DNA from: UBA2365 sp964594045
GTDB lineage: Bacteria > Bacteroidota > Bacteroidia > Chitinophagales > Saprospiraceae
Length of the DNA: 43,550 nucleotides
Assembly (NCBI GenBank): GCA_964594045.1
Contig: CAZQKR010000037.1
Span: 1 to 43,550 of the forward strand
Direction: 5' to 3'
Below are positions 1-7,648 of this stretch, one piece after another. The position numbers and the translations under genes were made by a program. The notes below the pieces were generated by a model. That model had not been told where the DNA came from, did not search any database, and worked only from the letters and a program-made list of their open reading frames with translations. How positions within the stretch are numbered: position 1 is the first letter of the stretch; each line of letters begins with the position of its first letter.

Positions 1-16
1 GAAAATGCCGGCTTCG

Positions 17-70
17 TTGCTCTTGGTTTTATCTTTCTATTTTAGTTTACACAATTTATTTTATACTACC
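17..70. repeat. Left terminal inverted repeat (partner at 43497-43550)
   Basis: These 54 bases are the reverse complement of the last 54 bases of the window with a single mismatch (aatttatt here, aatatatt in the partner). Read from the unique DNA outward, both copies begin GGTAGTATAAAA and end CCAAGAGCAA. Bases 1-16 would lie further inside the same repeated element. The arrangement fits a contig that stops inside the ends of two copies of a repeated insertion element. The family is not identified; the GGTAGTATAAAA start is compatible with some IS256-type ends, which is only a guess. Confidence 0.85.
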
Positions 71-434
71 TTTAAACTCATATAAATATTCTTATTTTTT
101 CAATTTACTCTAGAGGTACTAAACAAACTACTATTGCACATTCAGGCCCTATTTACCCCATTTTTATCACATTATTTTATACAGGCATTTATTTTGTTAA
201 TTCATTAACTTACTATGTCAAACCATTCCTTGAAAACAGGTCATTAAACATACAAAATTCACCTCAAATTTAAAAAGGAATGAATGATTTTTTGCATTAA
301 ACTCCTGCTTGAAACTTCTTTGAATGCTTCTAATAATTCATCAGAAAATTCGTAATTAGTTGATCCTGATTTGTGTTCATTGTAAATTTACATATTATAC
401 TGTTCAAATAAAATACCACATCCAACCTCGTGCT
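71..434. other. AT-rich noncoding stretch
   Basis: No convincing gene, RNA or structured repeat is visible here. The sequence is AT-rich and lies between the terminal repeat and the 3' end of the minus-strand gene at 435-806. Confidence 0.6.
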
Positions 435-806
435 TTACCCCTTCAAAAACCGCTCTCTCCATGCTTTATAGATCTCTGCCGTGCGCTTATTTCCGAGCTG
501 CAGATTGGACTGGATTTCAGTGTCCAGCTTTTCCTTTATTTTACCGGGATCTGCCGGCTCACCTTGCTCATCCTGCAGGGTTTTAATGATCTGTAACAGA
601 GATCTGTGTATGCGGAAATCTAAATATGCATCATTCGCAACATCCATAAGACGCCTGTTTTCAAGAACATTCGGGTACCCCGTGTGTCCATGCCCGTGGG
701 AAAATACAAAGGTCTTCAAATTATTTTCAGCATCCCTGAATTCCCTGAATAAAAGGTCCACCTTTGCCTCCAGTTCGACTAAAACGAGGGTTGTATTTTC
801 AGCCAT
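435..806 (-). CDS. Hypothetical 123-aa helical protein
   Basis: I do not recognise this protein. It starts at an ATG (806) and encodes 123 residues with no signal peptide and no membrane segment. The sequence is rich in charged residues and leucine and reads as mostly alpha-helical. A short His/Gly stretch (HGHGHTGYPN, about residues 37-46) interrupts the first helices, and the C-terminus is basic (YKAWRERFLKG). It stands alone on the minus strand, with about 1.3 kb of repeat-bearing noncoding DNA upstream and a noncoding flank downstream, so context gives no clue to function. A competing plus-strand reading frame over the same bases has an unnatural composition and was not chosen. It is probably a real small cytoplasmic protein. 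Confidence 0.55.
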   Translation of the reverse strand: MAENTTLVLVELEAKVDLLFREFRDAENNLKTFVFSHGHGHTGYPNVLENRRLMDVANDAYLDFRIHRSLLQIIKTLQDEQGEPADPGKIKEKLDTEIQSNLQLGNKRTAEIYKAWRERFLKG

Positions 807-1249
807 AAAAGGTAATTTTAAAAGTTATTATGATCATGATTTACAACAACAAACAACCGGCTAAAATTGAAAAAATTCGTTTTATTTTGCTTGATTTTGA
901 TTTGTTTGGTTTTTAGTTTAATATAATTTATAAGTTTCTTTGATCAAGTGATCTTTGACAAACTTCATTAACGTTGATTTTTCAGGAAATTCCACGATAA
1001 GCAAGAAGCAGACACGAAATCTACGAAGTTTTAATTTTTAACCCCCAAAATTCACTTGGTTTATAATATAATGTATTGACTTTTTGCTCTTTGTGCCTTC
1101 TTCGTGCAACTTTGTGGAATAGCTGTATTTTCTTTATTCTATAAAGGGCACAAAGCATGCACAAAAGACACAAAGTTTTTAATTTTGAACTCCGAAAAAT
1201 TCAGTGTATTGAACTAAACTGTAATCCCTCTGTGCCCTTAGTGCCTTCT

Positions 1250-1430
1250 TTGTGCATTCGCGGCCACTTCAAAAATAAACCCGACCCCCTTTTCCCCGGA
1301 GCCATCATTCCGGGCCTGACCCGGAATCCCGTCACCTGAATCATATCTCCAAAAAAAATGAGATTGCGGATCATGCCCTGATGCTCGCTTTACCTGATCA
1401 GGACAGGTCCGCAATGACAAAACGATCACA
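1250..1430. repeat. REP-like intergenic repeat, copy 1
   Basis: The unit begins near 'gtgcattcgcggccacttc' and contains the hairpin ATTCCGGGCCTGACCCGGAAT. It ends in a long imperfect palindrome that opens with 'gagattgcggatcatgccctg' and closes with 'caggtccgcaatgac'. The same modules recur at 1845-2050, and in part at 1660-1735, 2812-2945 and 4640-4760. It has no coding content. Confidence 0.75.
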
Positions 1431-1659
1431 TTAACGGATTCATACCATGTTTATATTTCCAATCATTGCATTCCCCCTGCTGCCCCCTGACCCCCTTAAG
1501 GGGGAACTCCAACCCGCAACTTCAAGCATAAATATTCAAAATGACATTTAAATTATCACGTGTCGATTTCAATCTTTTAGTGCGGGTTGCCTCTCCCCCT
1601 TGTGGTTTGTACTGACCTTTAGTGTCATGTGGGGTTGGGGGCAGCGCAGGCAAATTCAA

Positions 1660-1735
1660 AAAATGAGATTGCGGATCATGCCCTGATGCTAGCTTTACCT
1701 GATCAGGACAGGTCCTCAATGACAAAACGACATCA
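1660..1735. repeat. REP-like intergenic repeat, copy 2 (right half only)
   Basis: This copy has only the second palindrome of the unit, from 'aaaaaatgagattgcgg' through 'gatcaggacaggtcctcaatgac'. One centre base differs from copy 1 (gatgctagc against gatgctcgc) and one base of the closing arm is changed (tcctcaatg against tccgcaatg). Confidence 0.7.
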
Positions 1736-1844
1736 GGAATGAGCCGGAAAATTTAAAAATTGGTGCTATTTGAAGATTCGGGGATTGTGGAAATCATTTG
1801 TGCCCTTCATGGAAAAGAACAAGAAATACTTAGGGATGCAGTAA

Positions 1845-2050
1845 ATCATTCGTGCATTCGTGTCCACTTCAAAAATAAACCCGACCCCCTTTTCCCCGGA
1901 GCCGTCATTCCGGGATTGACCCGGAATCCCGTCACCTGAATCATATCTCCAAAAAAAAAATGAGATTGCGGATCAGGTCCTGATGCTCGTTACACTCGAT
2001 CAGGACAGGTCCGCAATGACAAAACGATATCAGGAATGAGCCGGAAAATT
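1845..2050. repeat. REP-like intergenic repeat, copy 3 (full unit)
   Basis: This is a full unit, from 'cattcgtgcattcgtgtcc' through the ATTCCGGGattGACCCGGAAT hairpin to the second palindrome and the tail 'atcaggaatgagccgg'. The same tail follows copy 2. The unit lies just upstream of the toxin-antitoxin promoter. Confidence 0.75.
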
Positions 2051-2105
2051 GAACGACTTCAGGCTTGGCTTTCAAACCAAAACTACATCCATAATAGATT
2101 CAATA

Positions 2106-2149
2106 AATTATCCCAAAATGGGATAATTATTCAAATGTGTGTATATTTG
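2106..2149 (+). promoter_or_regulatory. Toxin-antitoxin promoter with palindromic operator
   Basis: A perfect palindrome with 10-bp arms (AATTATCCCA / TGGGATAATT) and a 3-base centre covers 2106-2128. A perfect Bacteroidota -7 element, TATATTTG (consensus TAnnTTTG), lies at 2142-2149, only 4 bases before the ATG at 2154. The palindrome sits where the -33 region would be, which suits a repressor site bound by the HigA-like antitoxin encoded downstream. The transcript would have almost no 5' leader. The -33 box itself is not obvious. Confidence 0.65.
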
Positions 2150-2153
2150 CATC

Positions 2154-2454
2154 ATGAGGATCATTGCTTTTAAAACCCTTAGGGAATTTTATGGAAATAT
2201 GGCTTTTGCAGATGCTGAAGTGCCTTAAAAGAGCTTGGTACCACGAAACAAAAAATGCCAATTGGAGAAATTCAAATGAACTTAAACAGCAATTTAAAAA
2301 TGCCAGTATTATAGGTGACGGACGGGCTGTTTTCAACATTAAAGGCAATGATTACAGATTAGTGGTTGCGATAGATTATGAATTTCAGGCAATATTCATC
2401 AAATTTATCGGAACACATGAACAATATAACAAAATTGACGCTAAAACGATTTGA
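2154..2454 (+). pseudogene. higB: HigB-type toxin (mRNA interferase family), frame broken
   Basis: The HigB_toxin family (type II toxin, RelE-like fold; known members cleave mRNA at the ribosome) is recognisable across the whole length, but in two frames. From ATG 2154 the first frame gives a typical N-terminus (MRIIAFKTLREFYGN, then ADAEVP) and hits a TAA at 2226. The second frame then carries AWYHETKNANW, SIIGDGRAVFNIKGNDYRLVV and a C-terminus ending FIGTHEQYNKIDAKTI, all family hallmarks. One extra base near 2223-2226 explains the break and gives the usual spacing between the conserved Asp-Ala and Trp. A TTG at 2164 opens the second frame but is not a plausible start. The gene is followed two bases later by the antitoxin. 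The break could be a true mutation, a sequencing error, or a +1 slip at CCT TAA. Confidence 0.75.
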
Positions 2455-2456
2455 TC

Positions 2457-2807
2457 ATGAATATAAGACCAATTAAATCAGAAGAGGATTACCAAAATGC
2501 GATCACCAGGATAGCGGAATTGTGGGGTGCTGCAAAAGACACTGCCCGGGGTGACGAGCTGGATCTGTTAATAACCCTGGTTGAAGCTTTCGAAATGAAA
2601 CACTACGCAATTGCACCTCCTGACCCCATCGATGCGATTAAATTTCGTATGGAACAAATGGGCATGAACAATGCAGATATGGTTAAATACCTGGGAAGTC
2701 AAAGCAGGGTAAGCGAAATCCTGAATGGCAAAAGAAAGCTGACTTTGAACATGATCAAATCCCTGTACAAAGAACTTAAAATACCGGCTGAAGTTTTGTT
2801 GGCTTAA
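2457..2807 (+). CDS. higA: HigA-type antitoxin, XRE-family helix-turn-helix
   Basis: This 116-aa protein has a C-terminal XRE-like DNA-binding domain (about residues 63-107). It includes a helix-turn-helix around NADMVKYLGSQSRVSEILNG and the KRKLT motif usual for COG5499 HigA antitoxins. The N-terminal helical part (residues 1-55) is the likely toxin-binding region. The ATG at 2457 is preferred over an upstream TTG at 2451 because it follows the toxin stop (2452-2454) by two bases, a common toxin-first HigBA arrangement. The protein should neutralise HigB and repress its own promoter by binding the palindrome at 2106-2128. The antitoxin is intact although the toxin frame is not. The family call is confident. 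Confidence 0.85.
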   Translation: MNIRPIKSEEDYQNAITRIAELWGAAKDTARGDELDLLITLVEAFEMKHYAIAPPDPIDAIKFRMEQMGMNNADMVKYLGSQSRVSEILNGKRKLTLNMIKSLYKELKIPAEVLLA

Positions 2808-2811
2808 AGGC

Positions 2812-2945
2812 ATTCGTAGCTACTTCAAAAATAAACCCGACCCCCTTTTCCCCGGAGCCGTCATTCCGGGCCTGACCCGGAATCCCGTTTTCGCCATTTT
2901 CTTCCGACAACGGGATTGCCGGTCATACCGGCAATGACAAACTGA
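2812..2945. repeat. REP-like intergenic repeat, copy 4
   Basis: The left module ('cattcgtagctacttcaaaaataaacccgacc' and so on, with ATTCCGGGCCTGACCCGGAAT) is the same as in copies 1 and 3. The right module is different: 'aacgggattgccggtcataccggcaatgac' replaces the 'gattgcgg' palindrome. The unit starts directly after the antitoxin stop codon. The remaining bases up to 3148 show no gene. Confidence 0.7.
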
Positions 2946-3148
2946 ACACAGTAGAAAGTATAAAGTTTATAAAGTTCTGCTTTCAACTATAAAAACTTTT
3001 CCCGCTACTCCATCCAAATCACTTTTGGCATGAACCAAAAACGAATATTTTCACTTCCTGAAGCATACTTAGTTTTTTTGTCATTTATGTGGGGTATAAA
3101 CCATGCACCTTCAAAAAAACTTTTACCACAAACCGGTTTCCTTCTCAT

Positions 3149-4378
3149 TTATGAAGTTTGAAGCAGCCAATTGAATACATTGATATGTCTGATTCCGTTT
3201 CGGTCTTGAGTAAATGAATCCGTCGTGAGCAGAAATTTCGGGTAATTGTCCTTGATTTTATCCAACGCTCCAAACTCCCGCCGTGAGATGTCTTCATTCG
3301 CCAGTTGCCATGCCACCTGATAGTATTCTATTTCACCAGCCTGGTTTTTGCAAACAAAATCCACCTCGGTATTTCTGGCTGAACCCGTCCATACTTTGTT
3401 GTTTCTGCGAATGAGTTCCAGAAAAACAATATTTTCCAAAATGTGGCCTCTGTCGGTTGATCGCTCTTTTCCAACCAGCATATTCAACAGACCAACATCC
3501 ACCAGATAATACTTTTCCTGGGTTGCCAAAAGCTTTTTGCCTTTCAGATCAAAGCGATTTACCTTATAAAAAACAAAAGCTGAAACCAAATAGTCCAGAT
3601 ATTTTTCGACCGTGGCATGATGTATATTTTGTCCGTCCAGCTTGAGTATTTTAGAAATATTTCCCGGAGATAGCCTGTTCCCTATATTGGAAGCCACAAA
3701 CTTAACCAAATTGGCAAAAGCTCGCCTGTCGTTTATCTGGTGTCGTTGGGTGATATCCTTTTCAATGATGGTTGCATAGATAGCCTCCAGATATTCATAA
3801 ACTTTGTCATAACCAACTTCTCGCAGTTCCACACCTTTTGGCAATGAGGTTTCGTTTACATAATCGAAGAACAGAATTTCGAAATTGAGATACTTATTGC
3901 CTGTATCTATATTCCTTGCTGTCAGATACTCGGTGAAAGAAAATGGTAATATAGAGATCTCAATGTAACGGCCCCCCAACAAAGTAGCCAGTTCACTGCT
4001 GAGTAAAAAAGCATTTGAACCCGTAATGTAAATATCAGTATTTTCTGTGGCATACAGCCCGTCAACCAACTTTTCAAAAGCAGGAATATTTTGCACTTCA
4101 TCCAAAAATATATAATTGATTTTTTCGGACTCCATTTTTTGCTTTATGTCGAAATAAATATCGCTCCAGGTTTTATCCAGATAGTTTTCCGGTAGTTCAA
4201 AATTGTAAAACTGTATTTGTCGGACACCTGTTCCCTGTTGCAATAAAATTCCTTTAAATATATGGAGCAAAGTGCTTTTTCCGGACCTCCGCAAGCCACT
4301 CACTACTTTAATAAGGTCTTTATCTTTGTAAGACAAGAGTTTATCAATGTATTCTTTTCGATTTATGTAATTATCCAT
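3149..4378 (-). CDS. AAA_14 / DUF4143 family ATPase
   Basis: This 409-aa protein belongs to the widespread AAA_14-DUF4143 group of cytoplasmic P-loop ATPases. Walker A is GLRRSGKST (residues 28-36) and Walker B is YIFLDEVQN (about 89-97). A sensor-like motif ITGSNAFLL follows. The C-terminal DUF4143 region contains EVDFVCKN, which resembles a PD-(D/E)XK nuclease-type core. The length is normal for the family. The biological role is not established; members are scattered, often mobile, and usually stand alone, as here. The gene lies between REP-like repeats with no partner gene nearby, so an operon is unlikely. The family assignment is firm, and no function beyond ATP binding is claimed. Confidence 0.85.
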   Translation of the reverse strand: MDNYINRKEYIDKLLSYKDKDLIKVVSGLRRSGKSTLLHIFKGILLQQGTGVRQIQFYNFELPENYLDKTWSDIYFDIKQKMESEKINYIFLDEVQNIPAFEKLVDGLYATENTDIYITGSNAFLLSSELATLLGGRYIEISILPFSFTEYLTARNIDTGNKYLNFEILFFDYVNETSLPKGVELREVGYDKVYEYLEAIYATIIEKDITQRHQINDRRAFANLVKFVASNIGNRLSPGNISKILKLDGQNIHHATVEKYLDYLVSAFVFYKVNRFDLKGKKLLATQEKYYLVDVGLLNMLVGKERSTDRGHILENIVFLELIRRNNKVWTGSARNTEVDFVCKNQAGEIEYYQVAWQLANEDISRREFGALDKIKDNYPKFLLTTDSFTQDRNGIRHINVFNWLLQTS

Positions 4379-4785
4379 ACCTCAAAGTTAATAAATATAT
4401 TATCATAAATTGCATAAAGTGCAAGTTTTGATAATTCTGAAGGTGCTCAACTACCATTGAAATTGATCAAGCGGAAGTGTAATCCTGACTAGAGTGATAT
4501 GGTAAAACAAGATACTTTTGAAATTATGCCAAAGATCATTTATGGAAACAGGATTGCCCGCAATGGCGCAAAGGCACGTTTGAGTCCATTTTTGAAAAAC
4601 AATTGTGACATTAGTGGAAAATAACAAGAAACACTATGGAGTCCGATAAATCATTCCTGCATTCGTGGCCTCTTCAAAATAAATCCGGGCCTGACCCGGA
4701 ATCCCATCGCTTAAACCATGTAACAAAGAAGAGATTCCGGACGTAATTCCGCCATGACCAACCAACATCAACCATAAGAATTAGA
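4379..4785. other. Intergenic region with REP-like remnants
   Basis: No gene is supported in these 407 bases. They contain the upstream region of the ATPase gene and a degenerate fifth copy of the intergenic repeat (4640-4760), which lies downstream of the regulator gene. Confidence 0.6.
4640..4760. repeat. REP-like intergenic repeat, copy 5 (degenerate)
   Basis: This copy shares 'aataacaagaaa' and 'cattcctgcattcgtggcc' with the flank of copy 3, and 'ccgggcctgacccggaatccc' with copies 1 and 4. The palindrome arms have decayed (gattccggacgtaattccgcc). Confidence 0.6.
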
Positions 4786-7473
4786 TCAGATGGCATTCAA
4801 AAAATCAAAAAGGTTCTCGCTGGGTTTTAAATTGAGCTTCTTCCTCAGGCGGGAACGGCTGATGTAAAAACTGGAGGGTTGGATGTTCAGTATTTCGGAG
4901 ACCTCCTTGGAGTTGAGACCGATCTTCAGGTAGGCACACATGCGAAGATCGTTGTTGGACAAATCAGAAAATCTGGATTTTAATTTCCTGAAAAACTCCT
5001 GGTGCAGTTCATCCATCTGAATTTCAAATGTTCTATCTTCCATTTCCAGGTAGGTCTCGAGCAATCTGTGCATTTCTCTCCACTTTGACCTGGCGACATT
5101 GGGATTGCTTTGAGCGAGTTCGCATTTTTCTTTCAAAGTCAGTATCAGCCGATTTTTTTCCTCGTTCTCTCTGGCCTTTTTCGCCAGGGCAACAGTCTTT
5201 GTTTTCAACTGATCCTTTAGCAGGTCATATTCACCCTGTAAACGCAACTGCTCCATCACCAGGATATCCTCTTTGTGCTGCTCAGCCTGCTTTTGGAGCG
5301 CCAGTTGTTCCCTGATCAAAAGTTTTTTCTTTTGTTTTTTTAATGAAATGTCATGAATTTTTTTGAGCAAAAATGCCAATAGGACGAAACCAACAAAATA
5401 TAAGATCCATGCATAGGCTGATCTGTACCATGGAGGCAACAGGTCAAAACTGACCGATTTTGTTTCTGATATTTTTCCGTCGATCTTAGCCCTCACCTCA
5501 AAAGTAAATTTCCCGGAAGTGAGGTTCAGAAATTCGAAGAAATTATCTGAACTCCAGGGACTCCACTTGTCAGAATTGCCCGATTTGTACTGGTATAACA
5601 CATTATCCCGGTTTGGAACAATAAAATCGATCCGCAGGTTATTCAGATCATGCGGAATGCTTTCCCCTGCCGCAATGTTTTTTCTATTATTATTGTCAAA
5701 GGCTTCCGTTTTTCTGAAGACCAGGGATATTTTTGCCGGAGAAACCAGCTTTTCGCGTCCATTGATCTTGTACAGCATGAACCCGTTATGAACAGGGTAA
5801 AATTGATATTCGGAACTCAAGTTCCTGGATTTTCCTATGGGCAAAAACGGAAATTCCGGTTCGGCTGCAGGGACAGCTTTTGTAAATTTTTTGTTTTTTT
5901 CATCAAAGAGATAGGTGAAATCGTCTGAATGGACAGAAATTCCCCGGGGGTCTTTGTGGATAAAAGTATTGTAGCCGCTGAACATTTTTTCCGGAAAGAT
6001 CAATCTTTCGACCGGATTGAGTTCACTGTCCAAAACAGCCCGGATGATTCCGAAACTGGGAATATTGACCCAAAGGATATTATCTTTTTCTATGATCAAC
6101 TCATTGCAGGAACCATAGATCAGGTCCATCTTTTTTAAAAACCGCCATTGTCCGCGATCATTTTTAAAAATGGAAATTCCGTTATAATTGCCGGTCAGGA
6201 TATGGTTTTTGTATTGAATGATGGTCCAGACACCTTCCTGTTCACTGATCAGTTCCAGTGCATTATCCCGGATGATGTACAAACCTTTGTCATGTCCCAG
6301 CCACAGCGTATTGTCAATTTCCTCAACAGCCCAGACCTGGCCTTCTGTACCCGGGACAAGCCTGAAATTAAAATCAGAGGCATCATTATTCAGTTCCGTC
6401 CATTCAGAGCGGTACAAACCCTGGTTGGTACCCAGGTAAAATGAACCATTCTTCAGCAATGCGGTCTGTGCAGTTCCAAAATTTCCTCCATGATCGAGAA
6501 AAGTAGTGAAAGGGTTGTTCAGATGAATTACCGAAATACCATAATCCATTCCAAGCCAAAGTTTTCCATCAGGACCATAATGCATGGACAGTATCGTGTT
6601 GACAGGCAACCCCTTGTTCCTGTTGACGCGGTGAATGATCTTCCCATCCATATCTGCAATGTAAAGCCCATGTAAAACCGTACCAAATGCCACATAGGAA
6701 TTGCCTATACGTTCGAAGCTGAAGACCTTGTCATTTTCCAGTTGCCGGGACAAAAAATTCCCGATCTTGCTCAACTTTCCTGCACTGAAGGCAAATAATC
6801 CCTTCTCTCGGGTCACGATGATGAGTTCAGCACCGCGGGGATATAATCCTGAAATTTCTGAATTGAAATTTTCAGGAAAATCAAATATTTTTTTCAGTTT
6901 GAACCCGTCAAAAAGAAACACACCCTCCTTTTTATCCGCTATATACAGTGTATGATCAACAGAAAAACTGCCCGAGATCCTGCCGGGTGCCGTAATTCTT
7001 ACCAGTTGTCCCTTTTGATAGACATAGATGTTTTGGTGAGAAACGAAAACGACTTTGTCTCCCACCTTGTGTATATCCCAAAATTCTTCTACAAAATCCT
7101 GAGGCTCATTCTTATAAGGATAAAGTGAACGGTATTCAAAGTCCTGATATTCATTTTTTTTCCAGACGCCAAAATCCAGGTCAGAACCTGAATAGATCAG
7201 AGAATCATTTTCAATCAACAGCGATCGGGTAATTCCTGTGCTGCCTGAAAAGGTTTTCCAGTTTTTCCCGTCGAATTCAAGCAATCCCCGGCCTGTTGCC
7301 ATATACACAAGTCCTGATGGTGCTGAAGCTATTTCCCAGACCTTACCTTTGTTTTCATATTGCTCAGGCGTATAGTTTTTCAATATGGGAACACCTTTTT
7401 CCGGCATTGTCTGCGGAAAAGAAACCAGCGTGCTGAAAAAAAACACCAGAAAAAATGTTACCTTCAATTTCAA
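4786..7473 (-). CDS. Membrane-anchored sensor with Y_Y_Y domain and LuxR-type DNA-binding domain
   Basis: This 895-aa one-protein sensor-regulator starts with a signal sequence (MKLKVTFFLVFFFSTLVSFPQ). Roughly residues 30-560 are periplasmic beta-propeller-like 'reg_prop' repeats; short motifs such as GLLEFDGKNW and GKLWLGMDYGISV recur. A Y_Y_Y-type domain follows (about 610-680, with VLYQYKSG and W.PWS). One membrane helix lies near 686-704 (AWILYFVGFVLLAFLL), then a charged coiled coil (about 710-800), and a C-terminal LuxR-like helix-turn-helix (about 834-895, LNSKEVSEILNIQ). There is no histidine kinase or receiver domain, unlike the hybrid two-component regulators of Bacteroides. Its place directly after the glucan operon suggests that it senses beta-glucan fragments in the periplasm and controls that operon. 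It is separated from the operon by a terminator. Confidence 0.8.
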   Translation of the reverse strand: MKLKVTFFLVFFFSTLVSFPQTMPEKGVPILKNYTPEQYENKGKVWEIASAPSGLVYMATGRGLLEFDGKNWKTFSGSTGITRSLLIENDSLIYSGSDLDFGVWKKNEYQDFEYRSLYPYKNEPQDFVEEFWDIHKVGDKVVFVSHQNIYVYQKGQLVRITAPGRISGSFSVDHTLYIADKKEGVFLFDGFKLKKIFDFPENFNSEISGLYPRGAELIIVTREKGLFAFSAGKLSKIGNFLSRQLENDKVFSFERIGNSYVAFGTVLHGLYIADMDGKIIHRVNRNKGLPVNTILSMHYGPDGKLWLGMDYGISVIHLNNPFTTFLDHGGNFGTAQTALLKNGSFYLGTNQGLYRSEWTELNNDASDFNFRLVPGTEGQVWAVEEIDNTLWLGHDKGLYIIRDNALELISEQEGVWTIIQYKNHILTGNYNGISIFKNDRGQWRFLKKMDLIYGSCNELIIEKDNILWVNIPSFGIIRAVLDSELNPVERLIFPEKMFSGYNTFIHKDPRGISVHSDDFTYLFDEKNKKFTKAVPAAEPEFPFLPIGKSRNLSSEYQFYPVHNGFMLYKINGREKLVSPAKISLVFRKTEAFDNNNRKNIAAGESIPHDLNNLRIDFIVPNRDNVLYQYKSGNSDKWSPWSSDNFFEFLNLTSGKFTFEVRAKIDGKISETKSVSFDLLPPWYRSAYAWILYFVGFVLLAFLLKKIHDISLKKQKKKLLIREQLALQKQAEQHKEDILVMEQLRLQGEYDLLKDQLKTKTVALAKKARENEEKNRLILTLKEKCELAQSNPNVARSKWREMHRLLETYLEMEDRTFEIQMDELHQEFFRKLKSRFSDLSNNDLRMCAYLKIGLNSKEVSEILNIQPSSFYISRSRLRKKLNLKPSENLFDFLNAI

Positions 7474-7493
7474 CGGAGATCTGAGTAAATATA

Positions 7494-7501
7494 CAAAGCT
7501 A
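7494..7501 (-). promoter_or_regulatory. Candidate -7 element for the regulator gene
   Basis: On the minus strand this reads TAGCTTTG, an exact match to the Bacteroidota -7 consensus TAnnTTTG. It lies 20 bases upstream of the regulator ATG, giving a very short leader. No clear -33 TTG is visible at the expected spacing. It supports separate transcription of the regulator. Confidence 0.4.
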
Positions 7502-7596
7502 AAATATTAATGTTAAAGAATCAGCATATTGACAGTCAACATAAAAATCAACAAATGCTGTACAGATCTTGTTCGGCGAAACGATATGACTGTATG

Positions 7597-7638
7597 GAAA
7601 AAAATCCCCAAAGCTGCCTTTGAAAGACGCTTTGGGGA
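7597..7638 (-). terminator. Rho-independent terminator of the glucan operon
   Basis: On the minus strand a 10-bp perfect stem (TCCCCAAAGC / GCTTTGGGGA) with a 14-base loop is followed directly by a run of seven T residues. It begins 10 bases after the stop codon of the last operon gene (7649-10288). It is the clearest terminator in the window. Confidence 0.85.
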
Positions 7639-7648
7639 AAATCAAAAA

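Larger units (their letters stand above)
807..2105. other. 1.3-kb intergenic region carrying REP-like repeats
   Basis: No gene is supported here. The region holds three copies of the intergenic repeat described separately (1250-1430, 1660-1735, 1845-2050). It also holds low-complexity lines with the recurring words 'cacaaag' and 'gtgccttcttcgtgc', for example at 1081-1180 and 1225-1260, of a kind that accumulates between genes in Bacteroidota. Short open frames over these repeats are by-products of the repeats. Confidence 0.65.

Noticed and set aside
1157..1725. Short open frames over the REP-like repeats (60-67 codons)
   Set aside because: They are produced by the palindromic repeats, reappear in each copy with low-complexity peptides, and lack protein features.
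5028..6955. Several 60-98 codon plus-strand frames opposite the regulator gene
   Set aside because: They are shadows of the 895-aa minus-strand gene, with unnatural composition.
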